DNA of 64,000 nt from Tetradesmus obliquus (Eukaryota > Chlorophyta > Chlorophyceae > Sphaeropleales > Scenedesmaceae): positions 4,762,501 to 4,826,500 of the forward strand of contig CP126199.1 in NCBI GenBank assembly GCA_030272155.1, in the 5' to 3' direction. The notes under the pieces were generated by a model. That model had not been told where the DNA came from, made no database searches, and saw only the letters and a list, made by a program, of their open reading frames with translations. How positions within the stretch are numbered: position 1 is the first letter of the stretch; every line of letters starts with the position of its first letter. Positions 46,443 to 57,213 of this stretch are shown here, one piece after another. A program made the translations under genes and the position numbers.

Positions 46443-48599
46443 CTAGTCCCAGTTGACTGCTGACGAGGTGAAGGAGGATGACCTGTCAAACGTCTTCCCG
46501 GTGAACTGCACATCCCTCACGGTGAATTCACACAGCCCCGCGGCACCAGCCGCCCTCCACGCCTGCGACCAAAACACGGCCTGGCCGCTCCTACGTGTGT
46601 CTGCAGGAGCAGCAGCAGCATCTGGTGTAGCTTCCCCAGGTGCCGACCAGGTGCCAGTGACAGTTGCATTGGCCATGACGCCTCCAGATGCCGTCCGCAG
46701 CGTGATGATTGCCTTGCAGCGGTAGTACTGCACAGCTCTGCCAGTGGCTCTGCTGTTTGGATTCACTGGCACCTCACGTGTCACCTTCAGGGCTGTGATC
46801 ACCATGACGCTGTCACTGGGATCGGCCCCACCATCGCTGTATCCAGCAGTCGGCGGCTGCAAACAGTCCCCTCCGCTGCAGCTTTGGCTCTTTACCGCAC
46901 CCTCAGCAAACTGGCACGCAGCACCGCCATTGACAGCTGTATATATCACGCGATACACAGCCGTCTGCCGGCAGCTTGCGTCGCAGCTGCTCCAAGTGCT
47001 CCATACACCCGCGCAGTCCCGCCTGCCGACTGCTCTGCTGCACCTGCCGCCGCTGCAGCTGCGGCTGCGTGTTGTGCCGCTGTCATAGGGGCAAGCCGCT
47101 CCTCCCTCTGCTGCTTCCCAGGTGATGCTGTATGTGCTGCTTTGCTTGCAGGAGCTGCTGCAGGCGCTCCACTCACTCCACGACCCCAAGCAATCAGGTG
47201 ATAGCGGTGCTGCTGGGTCTCTTGCTGTGACAGTTAGTGCATACCAGCCCAGAGATCCGTAGTTGCTGTAGCCTCCAGTGGCAGGTGTGTCGGCTCCAGT
47301 GCCAGACACAGACACATAGTACACACCCGCAGCTGGCAGCAGCACTGTTGACTCTGGAACGGCCATTGCAAAGCCCTTTGGTGGAGTGAGTGTGGCCAAA
47401 ACAGCTCCGGAAGCATCATACACAGTAGCAGATGCCTTCAAGTTGGCTCGTGTGAAAGCACCAATGCCAAACGGGGCTGTCACAGCCACAGCAATGCTTG
47501 CCAAGCCTGCGCCAGCTTCAAAGGAAAAGAAGTCACGCTGGCCGGTGCTGGAGAGTATGCCGCTGCTGGTCACTGTGAAGGTGCTGCTGGCAGCAACGCG
47601 TACAGCAGTTGTTGCCATGCCTGATGCTCGGCTTGTTGAGGGCGCCAGGGGAGTGGCAGCGTTGATGCTGCTGCCATGCTGCTGCGGCAGGCGCGGAAGC
47701 TTGGTGGCAATGACAGCAAGGTCATCCTGTTCGGTAGGCCGTTGTAAAGTAGATTGCCGCCAGGCAGAAGATTGACAATCAACCAGCAGCAGCAGCAGCA
47801 GCAGCAACGAATGGTGAGGTTGTGCAGTGAAGGGCTGTGCTGCTGTAGCATAGTGGCAAGCCGGCATGCAGCTGCAGGCAGGCTGCCAGCAGGAGATGTG
47901 AGCTTGTCTTAATCACAGCAACAGGCAGGCAGGCAAAGCGCTCGCACAGCAGCACTGGACCAGCTGATGTTGTAGAGCATGCCCACCTGCTGGTTGTTGG
48001 AGAATGGAAACTCGCCAGCATCAAACTGCGTAACCTCGGCATAGTAGGACATGCCCTGCAAAGCATAATGGTGGCAGCAGCATTGGAGCGGTCAGCACAG
48101 TTGCCTTTGCATTGCAGCAAGCATTTACAAGAACACATTGCCTCCATGCAGCACCGTGTTGCTCATCTTGGGTCCGTTTGTCTATGACACCAAACCACTG
48201 CTTCGCCTCGTCACCACAACTGGGCGATGGTCCATCACAACACAAGCCAGGCAGCGCTGGTATAAACCTTTGTCAGTGCCAGTAAGGCCCGCTCAGCAGC
48301 TTCACATGACATCAACTGCTGCAGCCTGTTTGGCCGCCAGACTGAACCTCACATTAACTGCTATGTGCACATTACTAGGCCACTGCACAGAACAAACTGG
48401 CAGCCATGCTGATCCCAAGCAACACCAGCTGTTGCAGCAGCAGCAGCAGCAGCTGCCTCACCATGATGGGCGCCCAGAGGCCTTGGCCAGTTGTGTACGA
48501 CAGCCCATTGGGGTTGCCGGGGTTGGGCACGATGCCGTCATGCAGCAGCCCCAGCGTGTGCCCCAGCTCGTGGGACACGGCTTCCCAGATGAACTGCAT

Positions 48600-48633
<34 letters not shown>

Positions 48634-51322
48634 GTAAAGGGCAGATGGAGGTGTTGAAGACAGTTCATCATGCAACAGCCCCAGCGTGCGGCCCATGCGT
48701 GGATCGCCACCTCCCAGATAAACTGGCCATTTGGTGTTGTTGCATCAGCTGCAGCACAAGTTTCTTAGCCGGTGAGGATGCAGCGCTGCAGCAGGCGCAG
48801 TGCAGCAGCAGGCACAGGCATTTGCGCCACCTTCGCACCTTGGGGTTGTTTGGCCCCAGGCTGAGCGAGAGATGAGGCACAAGGTGCTTTAGCAGCAGGC
48901 ACAGGAGCAGTGCAGCTACAGCCACACTCGCTGGAACTGAAGCCGCATTTGGCACCTCACCTTTGAATTGTTGGGCCCCAGGCTCAGCGAGAAGATGCAG
49001 CACAAGGTGCTTTGGCAGCACGCACAGGAGCTGCGCTGCTACAGCCACACCCGCTGTCTCTGCAACCGCATCTGCTACCTCACCTTAGGGTTGCTTGGCC
49101 CAAAACTCAGCGGGAAGATGAAGCACGGCACCGCTATAGCCACACCCGCTGTGCCTGCAGCCATATCCGCGTCCTCACCTTGGGGTTGTTTGGCCCCAGG
49201 CTGAGCGAGCAGATGAAGCACGACACCGCTACAGCCACACCCGCTGTCTCTCGAGCCGCATCTGGCACCTCACCTTGGGGTTGTTTGGCCCCAGGCTGAG
49301 CGAGCAGATGAAGCACGACATCGGTACAGCCACACCCGCTGTGTCTGCAGCCGCATCTGGCACCTCACCTTGGGGTTGTTTGGCACCAGGCTGAGCGAGA
49401 AGATGAAGCACGGCACCGCTACAGCCTCACCCGCTGTGTCTGCAGCCGCATCTGGTGCCTCACCTTCGGGTTGTTTGGCCCCAGGCTCAGCGAGAAGATG
49501 AAGCAAGGCATGCCACGCTTGCCAAAGCTGTTGACGTATGCGATGCCTCCAGCCACGCCGTACCAGTCGCCTGCTGCGCCGCCAATGACGGCCCTCTGAC
49601 CTATGCCTTCCAGCGCTGCATCTCCTGGGTCTGCTGTTGTGACATCCACGTCAAAGGCAGCATAGTCTGCGGCGGCAGCAACAGCAGCAGCAGCAGCAGC
49701 GGTGAGAGATTGTAGTGGCAGCAACATCAGCAACAGCACGCATTGAATCGGCAGACGAGCACACTTGACGGCTGCACCTGCAGGTGAGAGCAATGCGCAA
49801 GATGCACCATGCGTGTCGGAGTGCTGAAGCATTTCCTGCCAGTGCAGCTGGTTTGCCGCTCACCTTCTGCAACAGCTCGCCAGATCGCAACAATGTCTGC
49901 AGGAAAGAAGAGAGGCAACAGAAAACAGATCGGCACAGGTATGGAAGTGATGCCTGGGTTGAAGCCGGTACGACTGCCCCGCACTGTGTTGCTGCAGGCG
50001 GTCTTTCCTGCAGGTTCCACTCTCAAAAGCTTGTAGGAAACCTCTAACAGCTGTGTGGGCAAGGACCTGGCTGCTGTCGCCTGCGCATGTGGTACTGGCT
50101 GCTGCCATGCTGCCATATCACCCAGCACAGCTGTCCAACAGGCACGACTGGCTGTCTCCTTACAGGCACAGCACCCACCTGCTATCTCTTCTGCATGGAA
50201 TGAATTCGGGTCTCCATCCTTGTCATAAGCCGCAGACACAAGCCTGTCCCTCTCAGCCACCTCATTCCAGGCACTGCCTTCCAGCACATGGCCGTCAAAG
50301 TCAAGCACAAGTTTGTTTTTTGCACTCGGCCTTGAGCTGAGGCTGAGTGCCTGCTCAGCAGTGAGGCCAACCAGATCTGGAGTCCCTGGGGCCAGCAACA
50401 ATGCAGACACCTGCTGCTGCTGCTGCTGCTGGTTGGATGCGACGGCTCCAGCAGCTGGTATGAGTTGCTGCGCTGCTACTGCTGCTGCTACGCCATCTGC
50501 TGCTGCCCTGGCAGCTGCTTGCTGCTGTGGCGTTGCCTGGGCTTTGAGACGCGAGCACTGGCACACCAGGTGCCCCCTAACCTGCTCCACTCCCTGGAGT
50601 TTGTAGCAAGGTGTCAGCAGTTCATGCAAGATGCAGCAGCAACAGCATACCACAACACAACGAAGGGTGAGCTGCTGCTGCCTTGGCAAACAGGTTGGTG
50701 TTGATGAGCGGTATTACGCAGGTCAATGCTGTTGCAGCAGCTGTTTCTGGTGCAACTGCTAGCAGCTCCTGCCAACTAGCAACGCTGCTAGCAGCAGTGT
50801 CAGCCGTCACCGCAGAAAGGCATGCAGGGTTCGGACGCACTTCCTTACTCGTTTAAATCGGCTCATTTCTGCAACACAGCTGTTGGGCGTCGCTTGGTGC
50901 CGCTGGCTGGGCCTCAGGCTGACAGGCGCGAATTCGAAGCCCGAGGGATAAGCAATTGCCAATCTGATCTGCTGGCGTAGCTGCAAAAAATACTTATAAT
51001 CCGTTTTCGTACCAGATTAGCCACTCACCAGGTCGTCATCTGCGTCTAGAAGAGCAGCGAGGGCAGGCAGTTCGCCTATGTACCCACTGCTGCTCCTGAT
51101 CAGCGACAGCTGCTGGGTCCCCAAGGCTGCCATTGATCCACCCTGCGTACTAAAATTAAAAGTGACGGTTCGACCTGTGATGGATCGCAGGTCGACGCTT
51201 CTGCTGCTTGGGCCAGAGAGTGGCTCAGCGCCTTGTCCTGCTGGAGGCTGTGGCCGAGCTGCTACAGTCAAAAGCAGCGATAAAAGCCACAATGCAAGCA
51301 GTAAAGCAGCAGTTGTGGCCAT
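46443..51322 (-). CDS. Secreted metzincin metalloprotease with thrombospondin-1-like repeats
   Basis: Seven exons in transcript order, 51029-51322, 50179-50593, 49864-49896, 49464-49666, 48462-48593, 47987-48055 and 46443-47726, keep phase and give 809 residues. Residues 1-22 form a clear signal peptide. After a poly-Gln linker come LVLDFDGHVLEGSAWNE, IVAIWRAVAEDYAAFDVDVTT, then the zinc site HELGHTLGLLHDG (residues 323-335), which is the metzincin HExxHxxGxxH motif with an Asp after the third His; SYYAEVTQFDAGEFPFSNNQQDDLAVIATKL completes the domain. The region about 430-560 resembles a bacterial pre-peptidase C-terminal beta sandwich (FFSFEAGAG...VYYVSVSGTG). Two Cys-rich repeats (GSWSEWSACSSSCKQ, GVWSTWSSCDASCRQ) are thrombospondin-1-like. 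The enzyme is probably a wall or extracellular matrix protease. It is divergent from the gene at 51467. Two introns contain exon-end copies. Confidence 0.92.
48601..48631. repeat. CAG triplet run before the catalytic exon
   Basis: About ten CAG triplets just upstream, in transcript sense, of the acceptor for the metalloprotease zinc-site exon (48593). On the transcribed strand it is CTG repeats followed by CATGCAG. Confidence 0.85.
48664..48726 (-). repeat. Decayed copy of the zinc-site exon start with acceptor
   Basis: Minus strand reads GGCCAG then TTTATCTGGGAGG, matching the acceptor and start of exon 5 (48593) at 129 bp offset. Indels have destroyed the HExxH motif, but CGCTGGGGCTG.TGCATGA of the original remains. 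Confidence 0.8.
48839..49505 (-). repeat. Seven copies of metalloprotease exon 4 end and 5' splice site
   Basis: The segment encoding CFIFSLSLGPNNPK followed by GTGAGGT ends at 49464 (real exon), 49369, 49274, 49179, 49084, 48961 and 48839. The first four steps are exactly 95 bp, the last two about 122 bp. Each unit also includes intronic sequence with GCGGGTGTGGCTGTAGC-like bases. Confidence 0.95.
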
Positions 51323-51466
51323 ATCGGCACCAGTGTCAAGCTGTGCCGGAGGCTACTAAGCAAAGCACAGCCCAATCCTGAACTACAAAACTAAAACGTT
51401 TGTTAGCCCTGATCAAAGGTTTAGAACCGAGTACGCTGGCTGCTTCAGTGCTCCTGAGCTATAGCT
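51323..51466. promoter_or_regulatory. Compact bidirectional promoter region
   Basis: Only 144 bp separate the divergent ATGs of the metalloprotease (minus) and the Gln-rich gene (plus). The interval must hold both 5' untranslated regions and core promoters. It is AT-richer than its surroundings (for example ACAAAACTAAAACG), but no specific element is identified. Confidence 0.5.
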
Positions 51467-54400
51467 ATGTCACCTGTCAAGGTAGGTAAAGGTAGACAAA
51501 AGACCAACCCCAGTTACGAAACGGTGCCAGCCACCGTCACAAAGCGCAAAAATCTCGAGGCAGCTGAAGCAGCAGCAGATGCCTGGAAAGAGAGTTCCTG
51601 GGAGCTGTACGAGCGACGGCACGAGCAGCCTGCGCCACCACTATGGTCACCGAGATGTCCAGCTGCATGTCCAGGCATGTCCAATGGCACCAAATCGTGT
51701 CCAGTTGGTGGGTTTGCATGTCCAGTTGCAGGTCACTGGACTGGCAGTCTGCCTGCAACTGGACATGTGCTGCTGCTGATGCATTGTACGCTCGAAACCC
51801 GGCTGAAACGCCGCAAGTAGATGTTATTGCATGTATGCCGCTTACACTGTGTCACTGAACAGCAAGCACGTCAGCTGGCCAGCCCATGGGCTTGCTGTAG
51901 GGTTTGTCGATATCACGTCCGCACCGGCTTGATATTCACACCAAAGTGTGCGAGATGGTAAAGTATCTTCCTATAAATCAACAGTTATGGTGTCTTATGG
52001 CACGACAGTGCCTCACGGCGAAGATCAGCATGTCACTATAGCATTGCACCACTTCCCCTGCTGCCGAAGCAGCAGCCTTTCCAAAACCATCGTATACATC
52101 AAATGAAAAACGTTTAACGGCTCGTACAGCCCCATTGCGTGATGCTGCAAGGTATGTCATGTGTTACAATACAAAATGGCCAGATGGCATACGCCCGTGA
52201 ACTGTTCATCTACTGGCAAGCATACAGCTGCAAATGATGATCAAATGATCACTGCTGACACATTACAGCGATCGCACCTGTGTCGCGCACTGCAGCTGCG
52301 TTGCATATGGTGCACGGGGCTGAAACAGACTGCGAGCGCGTGCCCACTGGCAGAGACCATCGCTGAAAGCGATCATACATGACAACAGATCAATGCGGTT
52401 ATTGAGCGTTTGTCAGGCTGCAGATGCCTGCTCATTGAGCAGCAGCACTCCTTGAAGCACTATGCAGCTGCAAGGTTGATGCTGCAGGACATCAATGCTG
52501 TAGAAAGCGCATGGAGCTGCTACTGCTTATCTTGATACTTTGATGACATGGTGAGCGACTCTTACCCAGATCAGCAGCGGCTGTAACGACAGCAACAGCC
52601 CTGCTGCTGCTAGGGCGCCCAGCTCACAGCAGCAGCTACAGTTGCAGCAGTGCAGCAGTACTGCCGCAGGAATGATCACACCATCACCAGATCAAGATCA
52701 GTATCAGATGCAGCAGCATCAGCCGTGCTATGTCAGCTGTAGAGGCTGGGTGCATGCAGGCTGTCCACAGGTGCGTTGTGTGTTACCTGCGCTGCTGCTG
52801 CTGTGTGAGACTGTGTGCAGGCTCCCGCCAGTTGCCCATCTCCCAGCATCACAGGTAGGTCAGAATAGAAAACAGGTAGAAGGTCACAGCTGCTGCCGCT
52901 GCTGCTACTGCTGCTGCTGCTGTGAAGTGACAGCTCTCCCAATTAAGAGCATGTGGCTTGCTGTAGGGCTTGTCGTGATCATTCTTGGCAACGCGCACAT
53001 GAAAATACGCACGCAGCAGACAGCGTGCCCAGCAGGCCAGCAGTTGCATAATGTGAAACGTGCTTGCGACGCACTTCACACACACCATACTTGCTCGCAA
53101 TGCCCCCCATGTGGTGTGCGCGCCACCCATCCAGCTGTTTCTCCCTGCGCGCATGGGTCCTACTTGATTGCAGTCAGCATGGCGCCACTGTATCTAGTGC
53201 AGCAGCAGACAGCCTGCTTGGAGACCGCATGTGCGATATATTGACTTGAGACCTTTGTTGGTGCGCAGACCTTCCCTGTAGGGACACAGGGGCCGACTGT
53301 CCGGCAGCGTGGCATGGCTGATGCACTTCCTGGTGAGCTTGAGCGGTGTATGGCAATGCAAGCAGTTTGCCTCATATGAAAAATTCAGCGGCAGCGATTA
53401 TGTTGGTGCTTAAGACGCTGCTGCTCTGTAATGTTGCATGTAGTGGTACGTGGCGGGCGCCAATCAACGCGCAAATTTGCTTTTGTTTAAACGCCGGTCG
53501 GCCCAGACCTTGATTGAGATAACGCCAACCTCAACAAGTGCCACATCCTACACTGCAGCATGCAAATCCAAGTGTAGCTGCTATGTTTCTGCTGCACTGC
53601 TGCAGGGGTGTTCTTTGAAACAAGCGCTACACTTGTGATCAATGCAGGCAGTGGCAGCCTGCCAACTCGCAGCTGCTGCCGGCTACGCAGACACCAGTGC
53701 GCGATCTGCAGCTGCTGGAACTTATATGTTTTCGTTGTCAGATGGTGGCATGCAGCAGTAGTGGCAGCTGGTGCATTGCTGTGCTGGCGCTGCCTGCAAC
53801 AGGATGCACAGTAAATGCAGTTGCGCGTGTACTGCCATAGGCATAATCTGTACAAGTGGTAGAGACGCAGTCTCGTCAATGCAGTTCTTGGCAACTTTTC
53901 CGTGTGGTGTCCTCACTGCTTATGTTGTGATTGCAGCAGCTGGCCATGGGTGCCTTTGCTGTCATGCAGCAGCTGCGTGCTGTTGATGTTGCTGTGATTG
54001 CAGCAGCTGCCAGCTTCTGTTTGTGTTGCAGCAGCTACATGCTGATTGTGTTACAGCCCATGGGTCACTTGCGCACTTAGCAGTTGCAGCTGCAGTGACT
54101 TGGTACCAGGGGGTCGAGGGCGCCAACCCAAGCACCTCGACCTCGCTGTCCTGCCGCGAACACTTGTTTACTGCATCAAACACATTGAGATAATGGTAAA
54201 ATTGCAGTTTATGAAAGTCCAGTTGCCGTGTCCAGTATCGTGTCCAGTCACCTACTCAATGTCCAGCAGCACACTGGACATGGCCATGTCCAGTCTCACA
54301 CTGGACATGCCATGTGGCATGTCCAGTTGCACACCATGCCACTGGACATGCCTGGACATGCAGCTGGACATCTCGGTGACCATAGTGCACTGCCAGAGCA

Positions 54401-56301
54401 GCTGCTGCCGTTTGCGCAAACTTCGCATGCGAAGCTCGCGAACAAGGCAGCTGAGCGGCGCGCAGCGACAGCACAGGGTGTCACAGATGAGGAGTTCGCA
54501 AGCGCCCTGGGCGAGACTGCGCAGTCTCTGCATGCAGAGCTGGCCAGCCAACAGCCTGCACCTGGCAGCCTGGTCGCCCGCTGGTTCCCAGATCAGGTGA
54601 AATGACAAACACATTGTCAAGACAGCAGCATTTTGGAAGTGTCTTTAGCTCTGTGATGGTGAAGTGCTTCCGTAATAGCATCTGCTGGTGTATGAAGTGC
54701 AAGTGCTGGTTGGCCAGATGCACTAAAAGTATATCAAATATCAACCACAATCAGGGCACATAATCTTGTAAGCTAATTTTTTATAAGATAATTATCGTGC
54801 TCTACCTCATGTATGATCTATCTTGCTGCACCGCTGCAGGCTCTGGGCGGCGCTGCAGATGTCCCAAGACACAGCGCTGGAGCAGCAACAGCAGGGCACG
54901 TGCCCGAAAAGGTGGGCTACACAGTTGTGCAGAGTCATGCAAGGCAGCATGGGTGGTGTTTGTCAAAGGCGCCACACATTCAACATTGCTTTGACAGCAG
55001 AAACAGCGGCAACAGCGAAAGCAGCTACCAAACATGCTTGATGCTATTGTTTGTCTTGTGTGAGGTGTGTCTGGCTGATACCGGCAGCAAGATATAATCT
55101 GCCACAGCGCAAGCTTCAGGCTCAACAAGCTTATTGTTTGTTGATGTGCACAGCTGCTGAGCTTGCTCTTCTGCTTGTGTTTTTGTCTGCATGTGGCACG
55201 CGTTCATGTATTGCTGTGTACCTACAGACAGCAGACACAGCTGCTGGCGGCACCGCAGGAGCGGAGCAGCACCGGGTGAGTGCCACCATCCTTCTGCTGC
55301 AGTGATGGCCTATGCAATGATACATCTTCCTGCAGACTGCAGCAGCAACAATTACAACTGCAATCGTGTATTTCGACAGGCGGTAAGAAGTGGTGTTTTT
55401 GCGGTTGGAACCAGCATGGATGTTGGGGGGCATTAGTACAGCAACATGCAGAATGCAGCAACAACATCATCAGCTGCTGTGCATTCTATATGAGAACTTC
55501 AGAAAAATGCTGATGCTTCATCTGCACTCGTTTGATTTGTTGTTACCACACCAATGCAGGCACCCTCACAGTCCAGAGATGGCTCCGCAGGCAGCATTGA
55601 TGCAACAGGAGAGCGGCAGGTGGGTGACAGCAAGGTTATTGCAGGGGTTGTGAGACTGATGTGGGACAGGGACGGCATATACAATGCCTTAAAGTTCATG
55701 ACCACTGGTTATTTGTCTGTGCAGCAAAGCCTTAAAGGCAAGCACTCGCCTACAGTCATTTATGTATATTTTCATGTGTTTGTGATTTAGACTTGTGCCG
55801 CAAATGATTCCCTGCTGCAGGCACCTGGCAGCCGCGCGTCTAGCGCAGCAGCTGAGCAGCGCCAGCCTGGCTGGCAGGCGAGCATGGATGGCAGCATGCA
55901 GTGCTCAGGCGGCGGCATGCCCTCGGCGCCAGGGTGGGTTACGCCTGGCGGGGCGCAACCGGCAGGCAGGCTCAGCATTGCTAGTGTCGGCGACGGCAGC
56001 ATGGCTGTTTGGGGGGCACAGGAGGCAGATGGACAAGATAGCCCTTTAGATGCTGCGCTCGACAAATGGTTGCGTCAGCAGCAGCAGCAGGAGCAGCAGC
56101 AGCAGGAGCAGCAGGAGCAGGAGCACTGGCAGCAGCAACAGCAGCAGCAGCAGGAACAGGAGCACTCCCAGCAGCAGCAGAGGCCGCCGCAGCAGGCTCC
56201 AGCAACGCAAACAGTCAGCGGCGCACCTCAGCAGCTGCTGCGCAGCGGCAATGTACAGTTGCCAGCGCAGCTGCAGCAGTTGAGCCAGCAGCAACGCCAG
56301 G

Positions 56302-56384
<83 letters not shown>

Positions 56385-57213
56385 GAGACGCAGAGCCTCG
56401 ACAGCGCTGTGGCTGCTGGGGTAGGCAGCCACGCCTCCAGCACAGCACACAGCAGGCGTGCTGTGCATGACCAGCACCCACGGTCTGCAGCTGCACCTGC
56501 CGCAGCTAGTGCAGCTGGTGCTGGCAAGGGCTCACCTGGCGGTGCTGCTTGGAAGAACCTGAACAAGCTGCTAGGCGCGCATCACGTGCCTCCAGAGTTG
56601 ATGCAGGAGATTGGACTGGCCAGGGTGAGCTGTCTGGTGACACTTGATTCAGCATGTTGCTTCTAAATTTCTAATCTTTTCTTTCTCTGGTGTGTCGTCC
56701 AGGTTTCCTGTGAGTCTGCAGAGAGCACCGAAACAGGCGCAGTCACCTTTGTCTCTTCAACTTGAAATCCCCACACAGCGCATGCAGCTACATGGTGGTT
56801 TGGAACATATGACACTGCTCTGGTAAGTCCTTGCGTCCTGACTGCAGAGGATAGGTGTGACAACAATCGATGGCAGCCGAGTGACCACGCGTTGCATTAT
56901 CAACACTGCACACTACTGTTGCTGCACAGGTCCACGTTTTACAAGGCGCCTCTGACTGACATGCATACGCTGCCATCAGTGCTGCTGCAACTGTGGTCCC
57001 GCTGCACTTGCAGGAACACATGTCAAGTGCACAGCATTTTTTCATTGAGTCCCCCTGAGCAGCCTCTGATGTATGCACATATGCTGTTGTAAATGCTGTT
57101 TGCAGAAAGGCGTGGTTGGAGCTATGCAGGCCGGAGACCGCCCAACCGTTGACCAGCTGCGCAGGGATGCCACAAAGGGCCTGCTGGCTTTCCTGCCAAC
57201 TGCAGCGAGCAAG
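51467..57213 (+). CDS. Gln-rich multi-exon protein gene split by a CACTA transposon
   Basis: The start codon at 51467 opens a charged, helical segment (KRKNLEAAEAAADAWKESSW) that stops at 51638, where the transposon begins. The same frame resumes at 54391 (LPEQLLPFAQTSHAKLANKA) and runs to 54596. Following exons, all phase 0 with good splice sites, are 54840-54911, 55228-55275, 55560-55619, 55821-56624 and 57106-57213. The 804-nt exon encodes a Gly/Ser-rich part, a 30-residue poly-Gln, then WKNLNKLLGAHHVPPELMQEIGLAR; the next encodes KGVVGAMQAGDRPTVDQLRR. No known domain is recognised. The end is unresolved: an alternative exon at 56703 would end the protein at 56765, and more exon-like segments follow to about 59.8 kb. 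The gene is non-functional unless the element is excised or spliced out. Confidence 0.55.
51639..51683 (+). repeat. Left 45-bp terminal inverted repeat of CACTA element
   Basis: Identical over 45 bp to the reverse complement of 54343-54387. Contains a GT at 51646 that could act as a 5' splice site. Confidence 0.92.
54343..54387 (-). repeat. Right 45-bp terminal inverted repeat of CACTA element
   Basis: Ends in TAGTG at 54383-54387 followed by the CAC target duplication. Contains an AG at 54384-54385 that could act as a 3' splice site. Confidence 0.92.
56307..56384 (+). repeat. CAG run encoding poly-Gln
   Basis: Near-perfect CAG array inside the 55821-56624 exon, read in frame as about 26 to 30 Gln. 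It is the longest pure triplet run in a predicted coding exon of the window. Confidence 0.95.

Larger units (their letters stand above)
51639..54387. mobile_element. Non-autonomous CACTA (CMC/EnSpm-type) DNA transposon
   Basis: The element is 2,749 bp long with perfect 45-bp terminal inverted repeats that start CACTATGGTCACCGAGATGT. It is flanked by the 3-bp direct repeat CAC (51636-51638 and 54388-54390), the target duplication size typical of CACTA elements. Both ends hold many subterminal TGTCCAG words in both orientations over about 150 bp, as in plant CACTA elements where the transposition protein binds such repeats. No transposase-like frame is present inside, so it is a deletion derivative that needs a protein from elsewhere. 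It lies within an open reading frame, which continues in frame on the other side. Confidence 0.9.

Noticed and set aside
48839..49505. Regular 95-bp repeats resembling a CRISPR-like array
   Set aside because: The whole 95-bp unit is repeated, with no unique spacers, and it matches an exon end plus intron of a eukaryotic gene.
51640..54387. Open frames inside the CACTA element (for example 52642-53244) as a possible transposase
   Set aside because: They are short, Cys/Gln-rich and lack any transposase-like motif or conserved acidic residues; the element appears non-autonomous.
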